From contig JAJEDI010000097.1 of NCBI GenBank assembly GCA_022821585.1, forward strand, positions 108,615-172,614: a DNA stretch of 64,000 bases. Direction: 5' to 3'. This document shows positions 44,211-52,746 of this stretch, one piece after another. Numbering within the stretch: position 1 is the stretch's first letter; every line of letters starts with the position of its first letter. The notes under the pieces were generated by a model. That model searched no databases. It was given only the letters and a program-made list of their open reading frames with translations, and had not been told where the DNA came from. The translations under genes and the position numbers were made by a program. The DNA comes from Caldilineaceae bacterium (lineage in GTDB: Bacteria; Chloroflexota; Anaerolineae; Caldilineales; Caldilineaceae).

Positions 44211-47033
44211 ATGACAACGACTACACTGCCTGAATCACGCGAGGAAATGCCCACGGTCTACGAACCCCGCCAGTGGGAAGAAAAGCTCTACGAATGGTGG
44301 GAGTCGCAAGGCTTCTTCCGCCCCGAACAGCAGATCGAAAGCGGTCTAGCCGACCCCGACGCCCCGCCCTTCGTCATCTCCATGCCGCCCCCAAACGTCA
44401 CCGGCGCCCTCCACCTCGGCCACGCCATCACCAGCGCCGTCGAGGACATGCTCATCCGCTACAACCGCATGGCCGGCCGCCCCACCCTCTGGGTTCCAGG
44501 TACGGACCACGCCGGCATCGCCACCCAGAACGTCGTCGAACGCAAGCTCGCCGAAACCGGCACCACCCGCCACGACCTCGGCCGCGATCGCTTCCTCCAC
44601 GAAGTCTGGGCCTGGAAAGACGAATACCACGGCCAAATCAGCGGCCAGCAGCGCCGCATGGGCATCTCCTGCGACTGGACCCGCGAACGCTTCACCCTCG
44701 ACGACGGCCTCAGCGACGCCGTCCTCGAAGCCTTCATCCGTCTCTACAACGACGACCTCATCTACCGCGGCAACTACCTCGTCAACTGGTGCCCGCGCTG
44801 CGAGAGCGCAATCAGCGACCTCGAAGTCGAACACGAGCCCATCGAAGGCAAGCTCTACACCTTCCGCTATCCCCTGCGCGCGGCAAACGGAGCCGGGCCA
44901 CCGTCCGACCACGTCGAAGTCAGCACCACCCGGCCCGAGACCATCCTCGGCGACACCGCCGTCGCCGTCCATCCCGAAGACGAGCGCTACGCCCACCTCA
45001 TCGGCAGGACCGCCCTCGTGCCCATCCTTGAGCGCGAAATCCCCGTCATCGCCGATGACCACGTCGACCCGCAGTTTGGCACCGGTGCACTCAAAGTGAC
45101 ACCCGGCCACGACCCAAATGACTACCTCATAGGCCAGCGCCACAATCTACCCTTCGTCAACATCACCAACGAGGACGCCACTCTCAACGCCGCCGCCGGC
45201 CCCTATGCCGGGCTCGACCGCTTCGACGCCCGCAAGAAACTCTGGCAGGACATGGACGCAGCCGGTCTCGTCGTCTGCGACAAGCCGCACGTCCACGAAG
45301 TCGGCCACTGCCAGCGCTGCCACACCATCGTCGAGCCGCTCCTCAGCACACAATGGTTCGTCAAAGCAAAGCCCCTCGCCGACGCCGCCGTCGCCGCCGT
45401 CAAGGACGGCCGCATTAAGATCGTGCCCGAACGCTTTGAACGCAACTACTACCACTGGATGGAAAACATCCGCGACTGGTGCATCAGCCGCCAGCTCTGG
45501 TGGGGCCACCGCATCCCCATCTGGTACGGGCCCGACGGTCATCAATTCGCCGCCCGCAGCGACAGCGAAGCCCTTGAACAGGCCATCGAATTCTACGGCC
45601 AAACCGCCGAGCTCCAACAGGATGAAGACGTCCTCGACACCTGGTTCAGCAGCGCCCTCTGGCCCTTCAGCACTCTCGGCTGGCCGCAAACGGAAGAAAA
45701 TGAAGTGAACATTGGGTCGAACGACTCCCACTCCTCTCTGCTCTCCTCTTTCTCCTCCGACCTCGCCCGCTACTACCCCACTACCGTGCTCGAAACCGGC
45801 TACGATATCCTCTTCTTCTGGGTCGCCCGCATGGTCATGATGGGCCTCTACTTTACCGGCAAGGTTCCCTTCCACTACGTCTACCTGCACGGCCTCGTCC
45901 GCGCCGAAGACGGCCGCAAAATGAGCAAGAGCCTCGGCAACGCCCTCGACCCCCTCGACCTCATCGCCACCTACGGCAACGACGCCCTCCGCTTCACCCT
46001 GCTCACCGGCAGCACGCCCGGCAACGACATGAAGCTCAGCGTCACCCGCATCGAAGCCAACCGCAACTTCGCCAACAAGATCTGGAACGCCGCCCGCTTC
46101 GTCCTCATGAATCTGGAAACAAGCGAGGTGGCACTGGACAATGGGGACGGCCCCCACAGCGTCACCTACGCCCTGCCCCCCCACGACGCACAGACGCTCG
46201 CCGACCGCTGGATCCTCAGCCGCCTCAACACTGTGCAAAACCATGTGACCCAGCTCATCGAAAACTGGCAGCTGGGCGAAGCCGGTCGCCAGCTCTACGA
46301 ATTCCTCTGGAGCGAATACTGCGACTGGTACATCGAGGCCGCTAAACCCCGCCTCTACGGCGGCGACCCCGCTGCCGCCGCCGCCACCCGTCAGGTCCTC
46401 GCCTACACGCTCGAGCAGTCTCTGCGCCTGCTCCACCCCTTCATGCCCTATGTCACCGAAGCCATCTGGGGCCACCTGCCCGGCGTCCCCGCACACGCCG
46501 AAGCCCTCATGACCCAGCGCTGGACCGAACCCGCCGAGCGCCGCGACGCCTCCGCCGAAGACGACTTCGGCCGCATCCAGGAAATCGTGCGCGCCATCCG
46601 CAACGCCCGCGCCGAATACAACGTCGAACCCGGCCGCCGCATCGCCGCCGTCTTCGCCGGCAGCGGACACGCCCTGGCCCAGGACAACCTCGAACTGTTC
46701 ACCACGCTCGCCCGCCTCGACGAATCCCAGGTGACCGTCGAAGCTAACCCCAACGGCGCCGATTCCGGCCCCTCCGTCCAGCTCTCCGCCGGCGGCATCA
46801 CCACCTACCTCCCCCTCGCCGGCATGGTCGACCTCGAGGCCGAGCGCAAGCGCCTCCATAAGGAGCTTGACAACGTCGACAACCAGATCAACCGCACCAC
46901 CGGGCTACTTGACAACGAAAACTTCATCGCCAAGGCCCCCGGGCAGGTAGTCCAGCGCGAACGCGACAAACTCGAAGACCTCAAAGCCCAGCGAGACCAG
47001 GTCACTGCTAGTCTGGATCAACTTGAATCCTAG
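44211..47033 (+). CDS. valS: valyl-tRNA synthetase
   Basis: A 940-residue class I synthetase. PPPNVTGALHLGHA carries the HIGH-type HLGH (68-71); GRKMSKSLGNALDP carries KMSKS (570-574). WVPGTDHAGIATQ and the editing region SxTTRPETILGDTAVAVHP are present, and a C-terminal coiled coil (about 875-940) ends in the usual ValS arm. The ATG at 44211 is preferred over in-frame upstream codons inside the T-box leader. Transcription is under T-box control. Confidence 0.95.
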   Translation: MTTTTLPESREEMPTVYEPRQWEEKLYEWWESQGFFRPEQQIESGLADPDAPPFVISMPPPNVTGALHLGHAITSAVEDMLIRYNRMAGRPTLWVPGTDHAGIATQNVVERKLAETGTTRHDLGRDRFLHEVWAWKDEYHGQISGQQRRMGISCDWTRERFTLDDGLSDAVLEAFIRLYNDDLIYRGNYLVNWCPRCESAISDLEVEHEPIEGKLYTFRYPLRAANGAGPPSDHVEVSTTRPETILGDTAVAVHPEDERYAHLIGRTALVPILEREIPVIADDHVDPQFGTGALKVTPGHDPNDYLIGQRHNLPFVNITNEDATLNAAAGPYAGLDRFDARKKLWQDMDAAGLVVCDKPHVHEVGHCQRCHTIVEPLLSTQWFVKAKPLADAAVAAVKDGRIKIVPERFERNYYHWMENIRDWCISRQLWWGHRIPIWYGPDGHQFAARSDSEALEQAIEFYGQTAELQQDEDVLDTWFSSALWPFSTLGWPQTEENEVNIGSNDSHSSLLSSFSSDLARYYPTTVLETGYDILFFWVARMVMMGLYFTGKVPFHYVYLHGLVRAEDGRKMSKSLGNALDPLDLIATYGNDALRFTLLTGSTPGNDMKLSVTRIEANRNFANKIWNAARFVLMNLETSEVALDNGDGPHSVTYALPPHDAQTLADRWILSRLNTVQNHVTQLIENWQLGEAGRQLYEFLWSEYCDWYIEAAKPRLYGGDPAAAAATRQVLAYTLEQSLRLLHPFMPYVTEAIWGHLPGVPAHAEALMTQRWTEPAERRDASAEDDFGRIQEIVRAIRNARAEYNVEPGRRIAAVFAGSGHALAQDNLELFTTLARLDESQVTVEANPNGADSGPSVQLSAGGITTYLPLAGMVDLEAERKRLHKELDNVDNQINRTTGLLDNENFIAKAPGQVVQRERDKLEDLKAQRDQVTASLDQLES

Positions 47034-47143
47034 TCGCTATTCGGCCCAATCGAATGTGGGCAAGCAGATGTGAGGAAGTACCGCCGTCCAAAGGGCAAAC
47101 CTATCGAGCTGCGAAGGAACCGCTCAGAGCAGCCTGCATCTGG

Positions 47144-47169
47144 TAGGGGCGCCCCTTGTGGGCGCCCTG
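47144..47169. repeat. GTAGGGGC palindromic repeat
   Basis: GGGCGCCC (47147-47154) pairs with GGGCGCCC (47160-47167) around CTTGT, in a GTAGGGGC context. It lies in the valS to antitoxin gap and matches the element at 43639-43664 in ends and loop. Confidence 0.65.
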
Positions 47170-47296
47170 CCTTGGTCCTTCTGGCGCTTGCACAAAAACA
47201 CGTCCGCCATGATTGCGGGCCCGCTGGCCACAAGAGCTTTGGCAATTGTGTGTTAGAATTCCGAGGGTGACAGTGGTCTATGGGAAGGAGGGAGAA

Positions 47297-47578
47297 GTGT
47301 GTAAGAATACCGTCACAATCAATTTGCCTGCTGACCTGTACGCAAAACTTGAGGAGTTGGCTGCCGACTCTGATTCGTCCCCAACCGACCAGCTTGCGGC
47401 CCTTATCGAAGACGCAAAAACACGACGCGCCTGGATACGTGCTCTGGACGACATGAGCAGACAAATCCAAAGGGACGATAATCGGGAGACTGAGCCAGAC
47501 CAGGAAGAGGTCATAAGACACCTGCGCAAGGCCCGACGCGAAATTTTCGAGGCCGAGTATGCGCATCTGTATCGATAG
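47297..47578 (+). CDS. antitoxin-like protein (ribbon-helix-helix type N-terminus)
   Basis: A 93-residue protein starting at GTG with a GGAGGGAGAA ribosome site. NTVTINLPADLYAKLEELA resembles a ribbon-helix-helix DNA-binding start, followed by charged helices (ALIEDAKTRRAWI, EEVIRHLRKARREIFEAEY). The last 20 bases overlap the next gene, a PIN-domain protein, in a different frame, the usual antitoxin-first order. It probably neutralises the toxin and represses the operon. Confidence 0.7.
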   Translation: MCKNTVTINLPADLYAKLEELAADSDSSPTDQLAALIEDAKTRRAWIRALDDMSRQIQRDDNRETEPDQEEVIRHLRKARREIFEAEYAHLYR

Positions 47579-47981
47579 CAGCGTCCTGATTCCTGCGGTT
47601 CGAAATACCGATCTCAATGCCTCTCGGATACTCAGACAATTGGGGCCCGACCTTTCTCTGGTCATTCCCCGCTTGGTAGCGCAGGAAGTAAACCGCAATC
47701 TGTCCTTCCCAAGGCACGTGAGAGCTTTCTATCGTCTGTTTTCGGCAAATGCCAATTCCGTCATCATTGACGAACCAGTCCCACGGAACTTGGTCTCGAA
47801 ATACGTCGAGCTTGGTCTTCCCGAAAAAGCAGACGCATTTATAGGTGCATTTGTAGACTGGTGGCAGATTCCCTACCTGATCTCCGCGAATAGACACTTC
47901 TTGCGCAATTTACAGATAGAAGCATTCCGTGTCGTGAATGCAACTGAATTCTTGGCCATGCCGCTGAACGACCCCACGTAG
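47559..47981 (+). CDS. PIN-domain toxin-like ribonuclease
   Basis: A 140-residue PIN protein. Acidic active-site residues are D6 (CIDSSVLIPA), E43 (AQEVNRNL) and D92 (EKADAFIGAFVDW), followed by LISANRHFL (108-116), the typical fourth-strand motif with N111 in the position of the last acid. PIN toxins cleave RNA in VapBC-type modules. Its start lies within the antitoxin gene. Confidence 0.75.
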   Translation: MRICIDSSVLIPAVRNTDLNASRILRQLGPDLSLVIPRLVAQEVNRNLSFPRHVRAFYRLFSANANSVIIDEPVPRNLVSKYVELGLPEKADAFIGAFVDWWQIPYLISANRHFLRNLQIEAFRVVNATEFLAMPLNDPT

Positions 47982-48085
47982 CCAACCAAAAGCGCAATGT
48001 CGAATACTACTTCTCCGCCGAAATAGTAATTCTGTAGCGAACTCAATTTTCAGGATATCAGGTCGCCAGATCGTTTGTGATAATT

Positions 48086-48114
48086 TTGACAATGTACCTA
48101 CCCCCTGCTATACT
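48086..48114 (+). promoter_or_regulatory. sigma-70 promoter of the Rieske/cytochrome bc operon
   Basis: TTGACA (48086-48091) and TATACT (48109-48114) are 17 bases apart, about 130 bases before the Rieske ATG at 48248. This is the best match in the region. Confidence 0.7.
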
Positions 48115-48247
48115 CAATTCGGCTCTATCGAACGATGCATCGCCGTCCCGCCAGGCATTGAACCCTGTGTCGTCTTACCCGCTGGCAGGATGAGCAAGGG
48201 GCGAGATGTAGGACCGGCTTCCCGCATCTCCAAGGAGACCAGTCACA

Positions 48248-49261
48248 ATGGCCGAAGTCAACCAGGCATGGCTCGAAAGAGTTAACCGCGCCCGGGAGTC
48301 GGCAGCCGAAAGACTCGGCGTCGATGTGAGCGAGATGCTGCCGCCCCGCGACGGCACCACCGGTGAGGCCGCAGATTCCGCGCCTGCACCAGAAACCGCC
48401 GCCCCGCAGCCCGAACCGGCTGCCGTGGCCGCACAATCCGCGCCCGAGCCAGCCCCGCAACCCGAGCCCGCAGCAGTCGCCGAAGCCGGGCCGGTCGTCG
48501 CCGCAGAGGCCGCGCCTGTGGAAGAAGCCCCGGCCGCAGTCGCCGCAGCCACAATGGAGGCGCAGGCCCCAACTGCCGTCCAAAGCAACGGCAGCGCCGC
48601 CGCCGCCGCTGCAGACAGAGTCGCACCGGTCGGCCGCGCCGCCGTTCTCGAAGGCTTCGATGCCGGCCAGGAAGGCATCAATCGCCGCGAATTCCTCTCC
48701 TACGCTTGGGGCGGTGCCCTGACCCTTCTTACGCTGGAAAGCGGACTCGCCACCTACCAGTTCATGTATCCGCGCTTTCGCGAAGGTGAATTCGGCGGCG
48801 AGTTCAATCTCGGCGCCGCCAACCTGCTGCCTCAAATTGGAATCGACCCCGAAGGCAACGCGACCGGCAAATTCTGGCTTATCAATTCCGATGATGGCCC
48901 GCGCGCCCTCTATATGGTCTGTACGCATCTCGGCTGCCTGTACAAGTGGGAGCCTTCCAACAACCGCTTCGAATGTCCCTGCCACGGCTCCAAGTTCAGC
49001 CGCGAAGGATACTATATCGAGGGCCCTGCACCTCGATCTCTCGACCATTTCTTGATCCAGGTCGTAGAGGGCGGTTCCGTGGTTGCCGAAACGTCCGATG
49101 CAGGCGACCTGTTCGCCGCCCCGGCCGTACCCTCTCCCGACGCTGAAATCATTGTCGACACAGGTAAACGTCTACAGGGCAAACCGGCTGCACTTTCGCC
49201 CGCGAACGCGAAAACAGTCGCAACACCTATCGAGCTCCACTTGGATGAAGACGCCGCATGA
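48248..49261 (+). CDS. Rieske [2Fe-2S] protein with long Ala/Pro-rich N-terminal extension
   Basis: A 337-residue protein. Residues 40-130 are almost entirely Ala, Pro, Glu and Val, a low-complexity linker on the cytoplasmic side. INRREFLSYAWGGALTLLTL (144-163) is a twin-arginine-like membrane anchor. The Rieske boxes are complete: CTHLGC (C225, H227, C230) and CPCHGS (C243, C245, H246), with the disulfide pair C230/C245. It would pass electrons from quinol to cytochrome c. AAGGAG precedes the ATG. It is the first gene of the bc operon. Confidence 0.88.
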   Translation: MAEVNQAWLERVNRARESAAERLGVDVSEMLPPRDGTTGEAADSAPAPETAAPQPEPAAVAAQSAPEPAPQPEPAAVAEAGPVVAAEAAPVEEAPAAVAAATMEAQAPTAVQSNGSAAAAAADRVAPVGRAAVLEGFDAGQEGINRREFLSYAWGGALTLLTLESGLATYQFMYPRFREGEFGGEFNLGAANLLPQIGIDPEGNATGKFWLINSDDGPRALYMVCTHLGCLYKWEPSNNRFECPCHGSKFSREGYYIEGPAPRSLDHFLIQVVEGGSVVAETSDAGDLFAAPAVPSPDAEIIVDTGKRLQGKPAALSPANAKTVATPIELHLDEDAA

Positions 49262-49312
49262 CAAGGCGGAAATTGTAGAGGAGATTTTTCCTGAGAGGAG
49301 CGTCCGGCCCAA

Positions 49313-49999
49313 GTGACCGCCCAACCAGACTTGCAACATCGGCGCAACTGGCTAGAGGGTTCCAAATCGGCAACTGCCGGCGCGGCTCTCCCGACACTTG
49401 AACTGTCCGGCTCACTCGCAGGTCCTGAGAACAAGCGTTTAAGCCGCAGAGAGTTGCTTACATACGTCTGGGTCGGGACGTTAGCAGCAATGACTGCAGG
49501 AAGTGGACTGGCTGCCTATCAGTTCCTGTACCCGCGTCAACCCGCAAACGTATTTGGAGGCAGATTCCACCTCGGCACCACCGCCAACTTGCCGCCAATC
49601 GGTAGCGAACCGCAACACCATGTCGACGGCAGGTTCTGGTTGGTCGGTCTTGAAGAAGGCCCGCGTGCCTTCTTCAATCTGTGTACACATACCTTTGGCA
49701 CCAGATGGATTAAGTTGTGGTGGGACTCGTCGAATGCTCGCTTTGATTGTCCCATGTGTGGGTCGCGGTTCAGCTTGGAAGGGCACTACATCACGGGCCC
49801 TGCTCCTCGATCGCTGGACCAGTTCGTGATTGAGATCGTTACGGGCCGCAAGGTCGTAGCAAAGACCAAGTATGTAGAAAATGCAATTTTGTCACCCAGC
49901 ATTCCTGCTCCTGATGCGGAGATTGTGGTCGACACCGGAACGATGATTGAAGGGTTGCCAAGTATGTCAAGTCCGATTTTGAAAGGCTACCGCGGCTAG
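49313..49999 (+). CDS. Rieske-like protein with His-to-Cys ligand substitution
   Basis: A 228-residue paralogue of the preceding protein, with the same membrane anchor (SRRELLTYVWVGTLAAMTAG) and domain order. Box 1 reads CTHTFGT (C124, H126), lacking the disulfide Cys and followed by a four-residue insertion relative to its neighbour. Box 2 reads CPMCGS (C146, C149), so the second His ligand is replaced by C149. The ligand set would be Cys3-His1, as in mitoNEET-type centres, if a cluster binds at all. GTG start. Co-expressed with the bc complex by position. Confidence 0.8.
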   Translation: MTAQPDLQHRRNWLEGSKSATAGAALPTLELSGSLAGPENKRLSRRELLTYVWVGTLAAMTAGSGLAAYQFLYPRQPANVFGGRFHLGTTANLPPIGSEPQHHVDGRFWLVGLEEGPRAFFNLCTHTFGTRWIKLWWDSSNARFDCPMCGSRFSLEGHYITGPAPRSLDQFVIEIVTGRKVVAKTKYVENAILSPSIPAPDAEIVVDTGTMIEGLPSMSSPILKGYRG

Positions 50000-50051
50000 A
50001 GGCCGAGCGTCCTCAACCTGAGTTCACCTTACCAGGAGACGATAGATCCAG

Positions 50052-51695
50052 ATGGGACTCCAAGAAAATATTCGCGAAAAAGGAGTTCTCGGCGCGGTCG
50101 CTGCCCAGGCCGATGACGTATTCACCCGCCTTACCGCCGGCATCGATGTCGGTGAGTTCCGACGCATGATGCAGGGCGAACCGCCCGGCCGCCCCAACCC
50201 GCGCCTCAAGCCCCACAGCGAAGGCTTCCTGCTCCACATCAAGCCCACCTACTACCACGAGAGCGTAACCCGCTTTACCCATACCTACCGCTTGGGTCTC
50301 CTCTCGACCTACCTCTTCATCGTCGAGACCATCACCGGCATTCTGCTGATGATCTGGTACGCGCCCTCGCCGGAACGCGCCTACGTCGACATGATCCTGC
50401 TCCTGACCAACATTCCCTTTGGCCAGTTCCTGCGCGATATGCACCGGCTCGGCGCCGAGGCTATGGTGGCTATCGTCACCCTCCACATGGTCCGCTGTTA
50501 CCTGACTGGCAGCTATAAACCGCCGCGCCAGTTTACCTGGTTCACCGGCGTGCTCCTGCTTGTGATGACTCTGTTCCTGAGTTTTTCCGGCTACCTCCTC
50601 CCTTGGGACCAGCTCGCCTTCTGGGCCGTCACCATCGGCACCTCCATGGCCGAGGCCGTGCCCCCCGCCGTCGTCGGCGAAACCGTCAACCTGCTCGCCC
50701 GCGGCGCCCCCGACATCGGCGCCAACGGCCTCCTGCGCTTCTACCTGCTGCACGTGCTCTTCTTGCCGCTGCTGCTGATCCTTTTCTTCTTCGTCCACTA
50801 CTACAAGGTCGTCCACTTCGGCATCAGCCTGCCCGCCGACGAAGAAGAAGTGGGCGAGGACACCGCCAACCGCGTCCCCGCCGACAAGCGCGTCTACTAC
50901 CTGCCCGATGTCCTGGTCGACGAGACCAGCTTCCTGACTGTCATGACCGCGCTGCTTATCGTCCTGACCGTCTTCTTCTTCCAGGCTCCCCTGGAGCACA
51001 TTGCCAATCCGCAATCAACGCCCCTCCATACCGTCGCGCCTTGGTACTTCTACTGGCTGCAGGGGCTGCTCAAAATCGCAGACAAGTTTATCGCCGGCGT
51101 CCTGCTGCCCGGCGTCCTGCTCGTCCTGCTCATGGCCATCCCCTACCTCGACTACAACCCCAGCCGCCGCGGCAAAGACCGCAAAGTCGCCATCGTCGCC
51201 GGAATCGTCGCCGGCGCCGTCATGATTATCTGGAGCTGGATGGGCACCCCCGAATACGCCGTCGAAGGCGCCCCCTCGGTCGAAATCGTTCAGGATGTGA
51301 TGCCCGAAGAAGGTTCAGGCCTCTCCCGTGAAATCGGCTACAAACATCTTCCCCTCGGCGTCTGGCGCACCGACGAAGAGTACGACGTGCACGACCACGA
51401 ATTCCTCGAGCTCCTGCACGAATTCGAAAACTCCGTCGACTACTACCGCCGCACAGATCCCGATTTCAACGCGCCCATCGGCATCTTGACGATTTCCCAG
51501 GCCCAGCCCAGCCTCAAGAAGCTCCACTGGGAGATCACCTGGTTCGACGCCGAGGGGACGCCCGGCAACTACGAAAAATCCTTCTGGCTGCATGAAGACT
51601 CCCTCTATTGGGAGCAGTACGGCTGGAAACACCTCTTCCTCGGTCAAGTCGCCGACGGCTGGAAGAGTCTGTCCGGCGCACTTGTAGGAGAGTAA
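50052..51695 (+). CDS. cytochrome b (fused b6/subunit IV type) with C-terminal soluble tail
   Basis: A 547-residue membrane protein. Heme ligands are H131 and H145 (helix 2) and H234 and H249 (helix 4), with the second pair separated by 14 residues as in b6-type proteins. GYLLPWDQLAFWA follows helix 3. The subunit IV part has APWYFYWLQGLLK (330-342) where PEWY is usual, so the acid of the quinol site is replaced. Residues from about 405 form a soluble tail of about 140 residues that I do not recognise. It is the core of the operon complex. Confidence 0.88.
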   Translation: MGLQENIREKGVLGAVAAQADDVFTRLTAGIDVGEFRRMMQGEPPGRPNPRLKPHSEGFLLHIKPTYYHESVTRFTHTYRLGLLSTYLFIVETITGILLMIWYAPSPERAYVDMILLLTNIPFGQFLRDMHRLGAEAMVAIVTLHMVRCYLTGSYKPPRQFTWFTGVLLLVMTLFLSFSGYLLPWDQLAFWAVTIGTSMAEAVPPAVVGETVNLLARGAPDIGANGLLRFYLLHVLFLPLLLILFFFVHYYKVVHFGISLPADEEEVGEDTANRVPADKRVYYLPDVLVDETSFLTVMTALLIVLTVFFFQAPLEHIANPQSTPLHTVAPWYFYWLQGLLKIADKFIAGVLLPGVLLVLLMAIPYLDYNPSRRGKDRKVAIVAGIVAGAVMIIWSWMGTPEYAVEGAPSVEIVQDVMPEEGSGLSREIGYKHLPLGVWRTDEEYDVHDHEFLELLHEFENSVDYYRRTDPDFNAPIGILTISQAQPSLKKLHWEITWFDAEGTPGNYEKSFWLHEDSLYWEQYGWKHLFLGQVADGWKSLSGALVGE

Positions 51696-51705
51696 TACAG
51701 CGACT

Positions 51706-52614
51706 ATGCATCGTCTCTACACAAGGTCCCCGATCGCCAAAATAATGTGGGGCATTCTGTCCTCACTCGTCGGCATCATCGTCCTCCTGATGGTCTTGGT
51801 TAGCGAGAACCCGCGCATGGAAGCGCAGACCATCAACTGGGAAGGCCGCTCGATCGAGAACGGCGCCAAGATGTACGCTGACAACTGCGTCATCTGCCAC
51901 GGACCGGACGGTCAGGGCATTCTGGGCAGAGGGCCCGGACTCAATAGCTACTACTTCTTCACCGACACAGGACGCCTCAGGGACGTCGGCTGGGTCGGGT
52001 CGCTCGAAGATTACGTCCTCTTGACGATCTCTGCCGGCCGACCCAGCAAGGTCGAAAGCCAGTGGCCGGAGGTCATGCCCACCTGGGACGGAAAGTTTGG
52101 TGGGCCAATGCGCGGCGATCAGGTCGTCGATCTGGCCAAATTTGTTATGAACTGGGAAGAATCCGCCCTGGCCCAAACGCCCGAAGAAGACCCTTTCCAA
52201 CCCTTCGAAGACGTTATCAAGCCCATGGAGTTCCAGAACACGGCCCACATCCTGCTCAGTGAAGAAGAGCAGGCCGCCGCCCTCGAAGAGTACAGAGCCC
52301 GCAACGTCCGCTCACCCCAGGAGATCTGGACGGGCGAAGCCTGTTTCGCCTGCCACAATCTCGAAGAAAGACAGGTCGATCTCTACGGCCAGAACGGCCC
52401 CAACTTTGCCGACCTGTACGAACGCGCCGGCACCCGCGTCGAAGGCATGACCGCCGAAGAATACGTCTATGAAAGTATTGTCAGTCCCAAGGCCCACGTG
52501 GTCGAAACATACGAGAATGCCGGCCAGATGCCGCAAAACTTCGCCGAAAAACTCAGCGAAGATGAGATCCAGGCCCTCGTAGCCTGGCTGCTCAATCCCG
52601 ACCGGGAGCAATAG
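51706..52614 (+). CDS. membrane-anchored diheme cytochrome c of the bc complex
   Basis: A 302-residue protein. An N-terminal transmembrane helix (about 11-32) anchors it. Two heme c sites are CVICH (C61, C64, H65) and CFACH (C213, C216, H217), each followed by a Met candidate (M124 in MPTWDG; the later GQMPQNF). AGGAGAG precedes the ATG, 10 bases after the cytochrome b gene. It would take electrons from the Rieske protein and pass them to a soluble carrier or oxidase. Confidence 0.88.
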   Translation: MHRLYTRSPIAKIMWGILSSLVGIIVLLMVLVSENPRMEAQTINWEGRSIENGAKMYADNCVICHGPDGQGILGRGPGLNSYYFFTDTGRLRDVGWVGSLEDYVLLTISAGRPSKVESQWPEVMPTWDGKFGGPMRGDQVVDLAKFVMNWEESALAQTPEEDPFQPFEDVIKPMEFQNTAHILLSEEEQAAALEEYRARNVRSPQEIWTGEACFACHNLEERQVDLYGQNGPNFADLYERAGTRVEGMTAEEYVYESIVSPKAHVVETYENAGQMPQNFAEKLSEDEIQALVAWLLNPDREQ

Positions 52615-52627
52615 CCGAGGAGCAAAG

Positions 52628-52656
52628 AGCGAGGAGAGTGGAGTGGCTTCCTCGCT
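52628..52656 (+). terminator. hairpin at the end of the bc operon
   Basis: AGCGAGGA (52628-52635) pairs fully with TCCTCGCT (52649-52656) shortly after the cytochrome c stop. No T-tract follows, so its termination strength is doubtful. Confidence 0.45.
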
Positions 52657-52746
52657 CCGCCTCCCTCCGGAACTACCCCCAAACTTCTCCCCTCTTCAAT
52701 CTCTATTCTCCTCGCCGTCAGATACATCATATTCAGAGGTTGTTGC

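Noticed and set aside
45147..46859. Long antisense open frame (570 codons) opposite valS
   Set aside because: It lies entirely opposite valS, whose sense protein has all motifs. GC-rich third positions produce such antisense frames; it has no recognisable domain.
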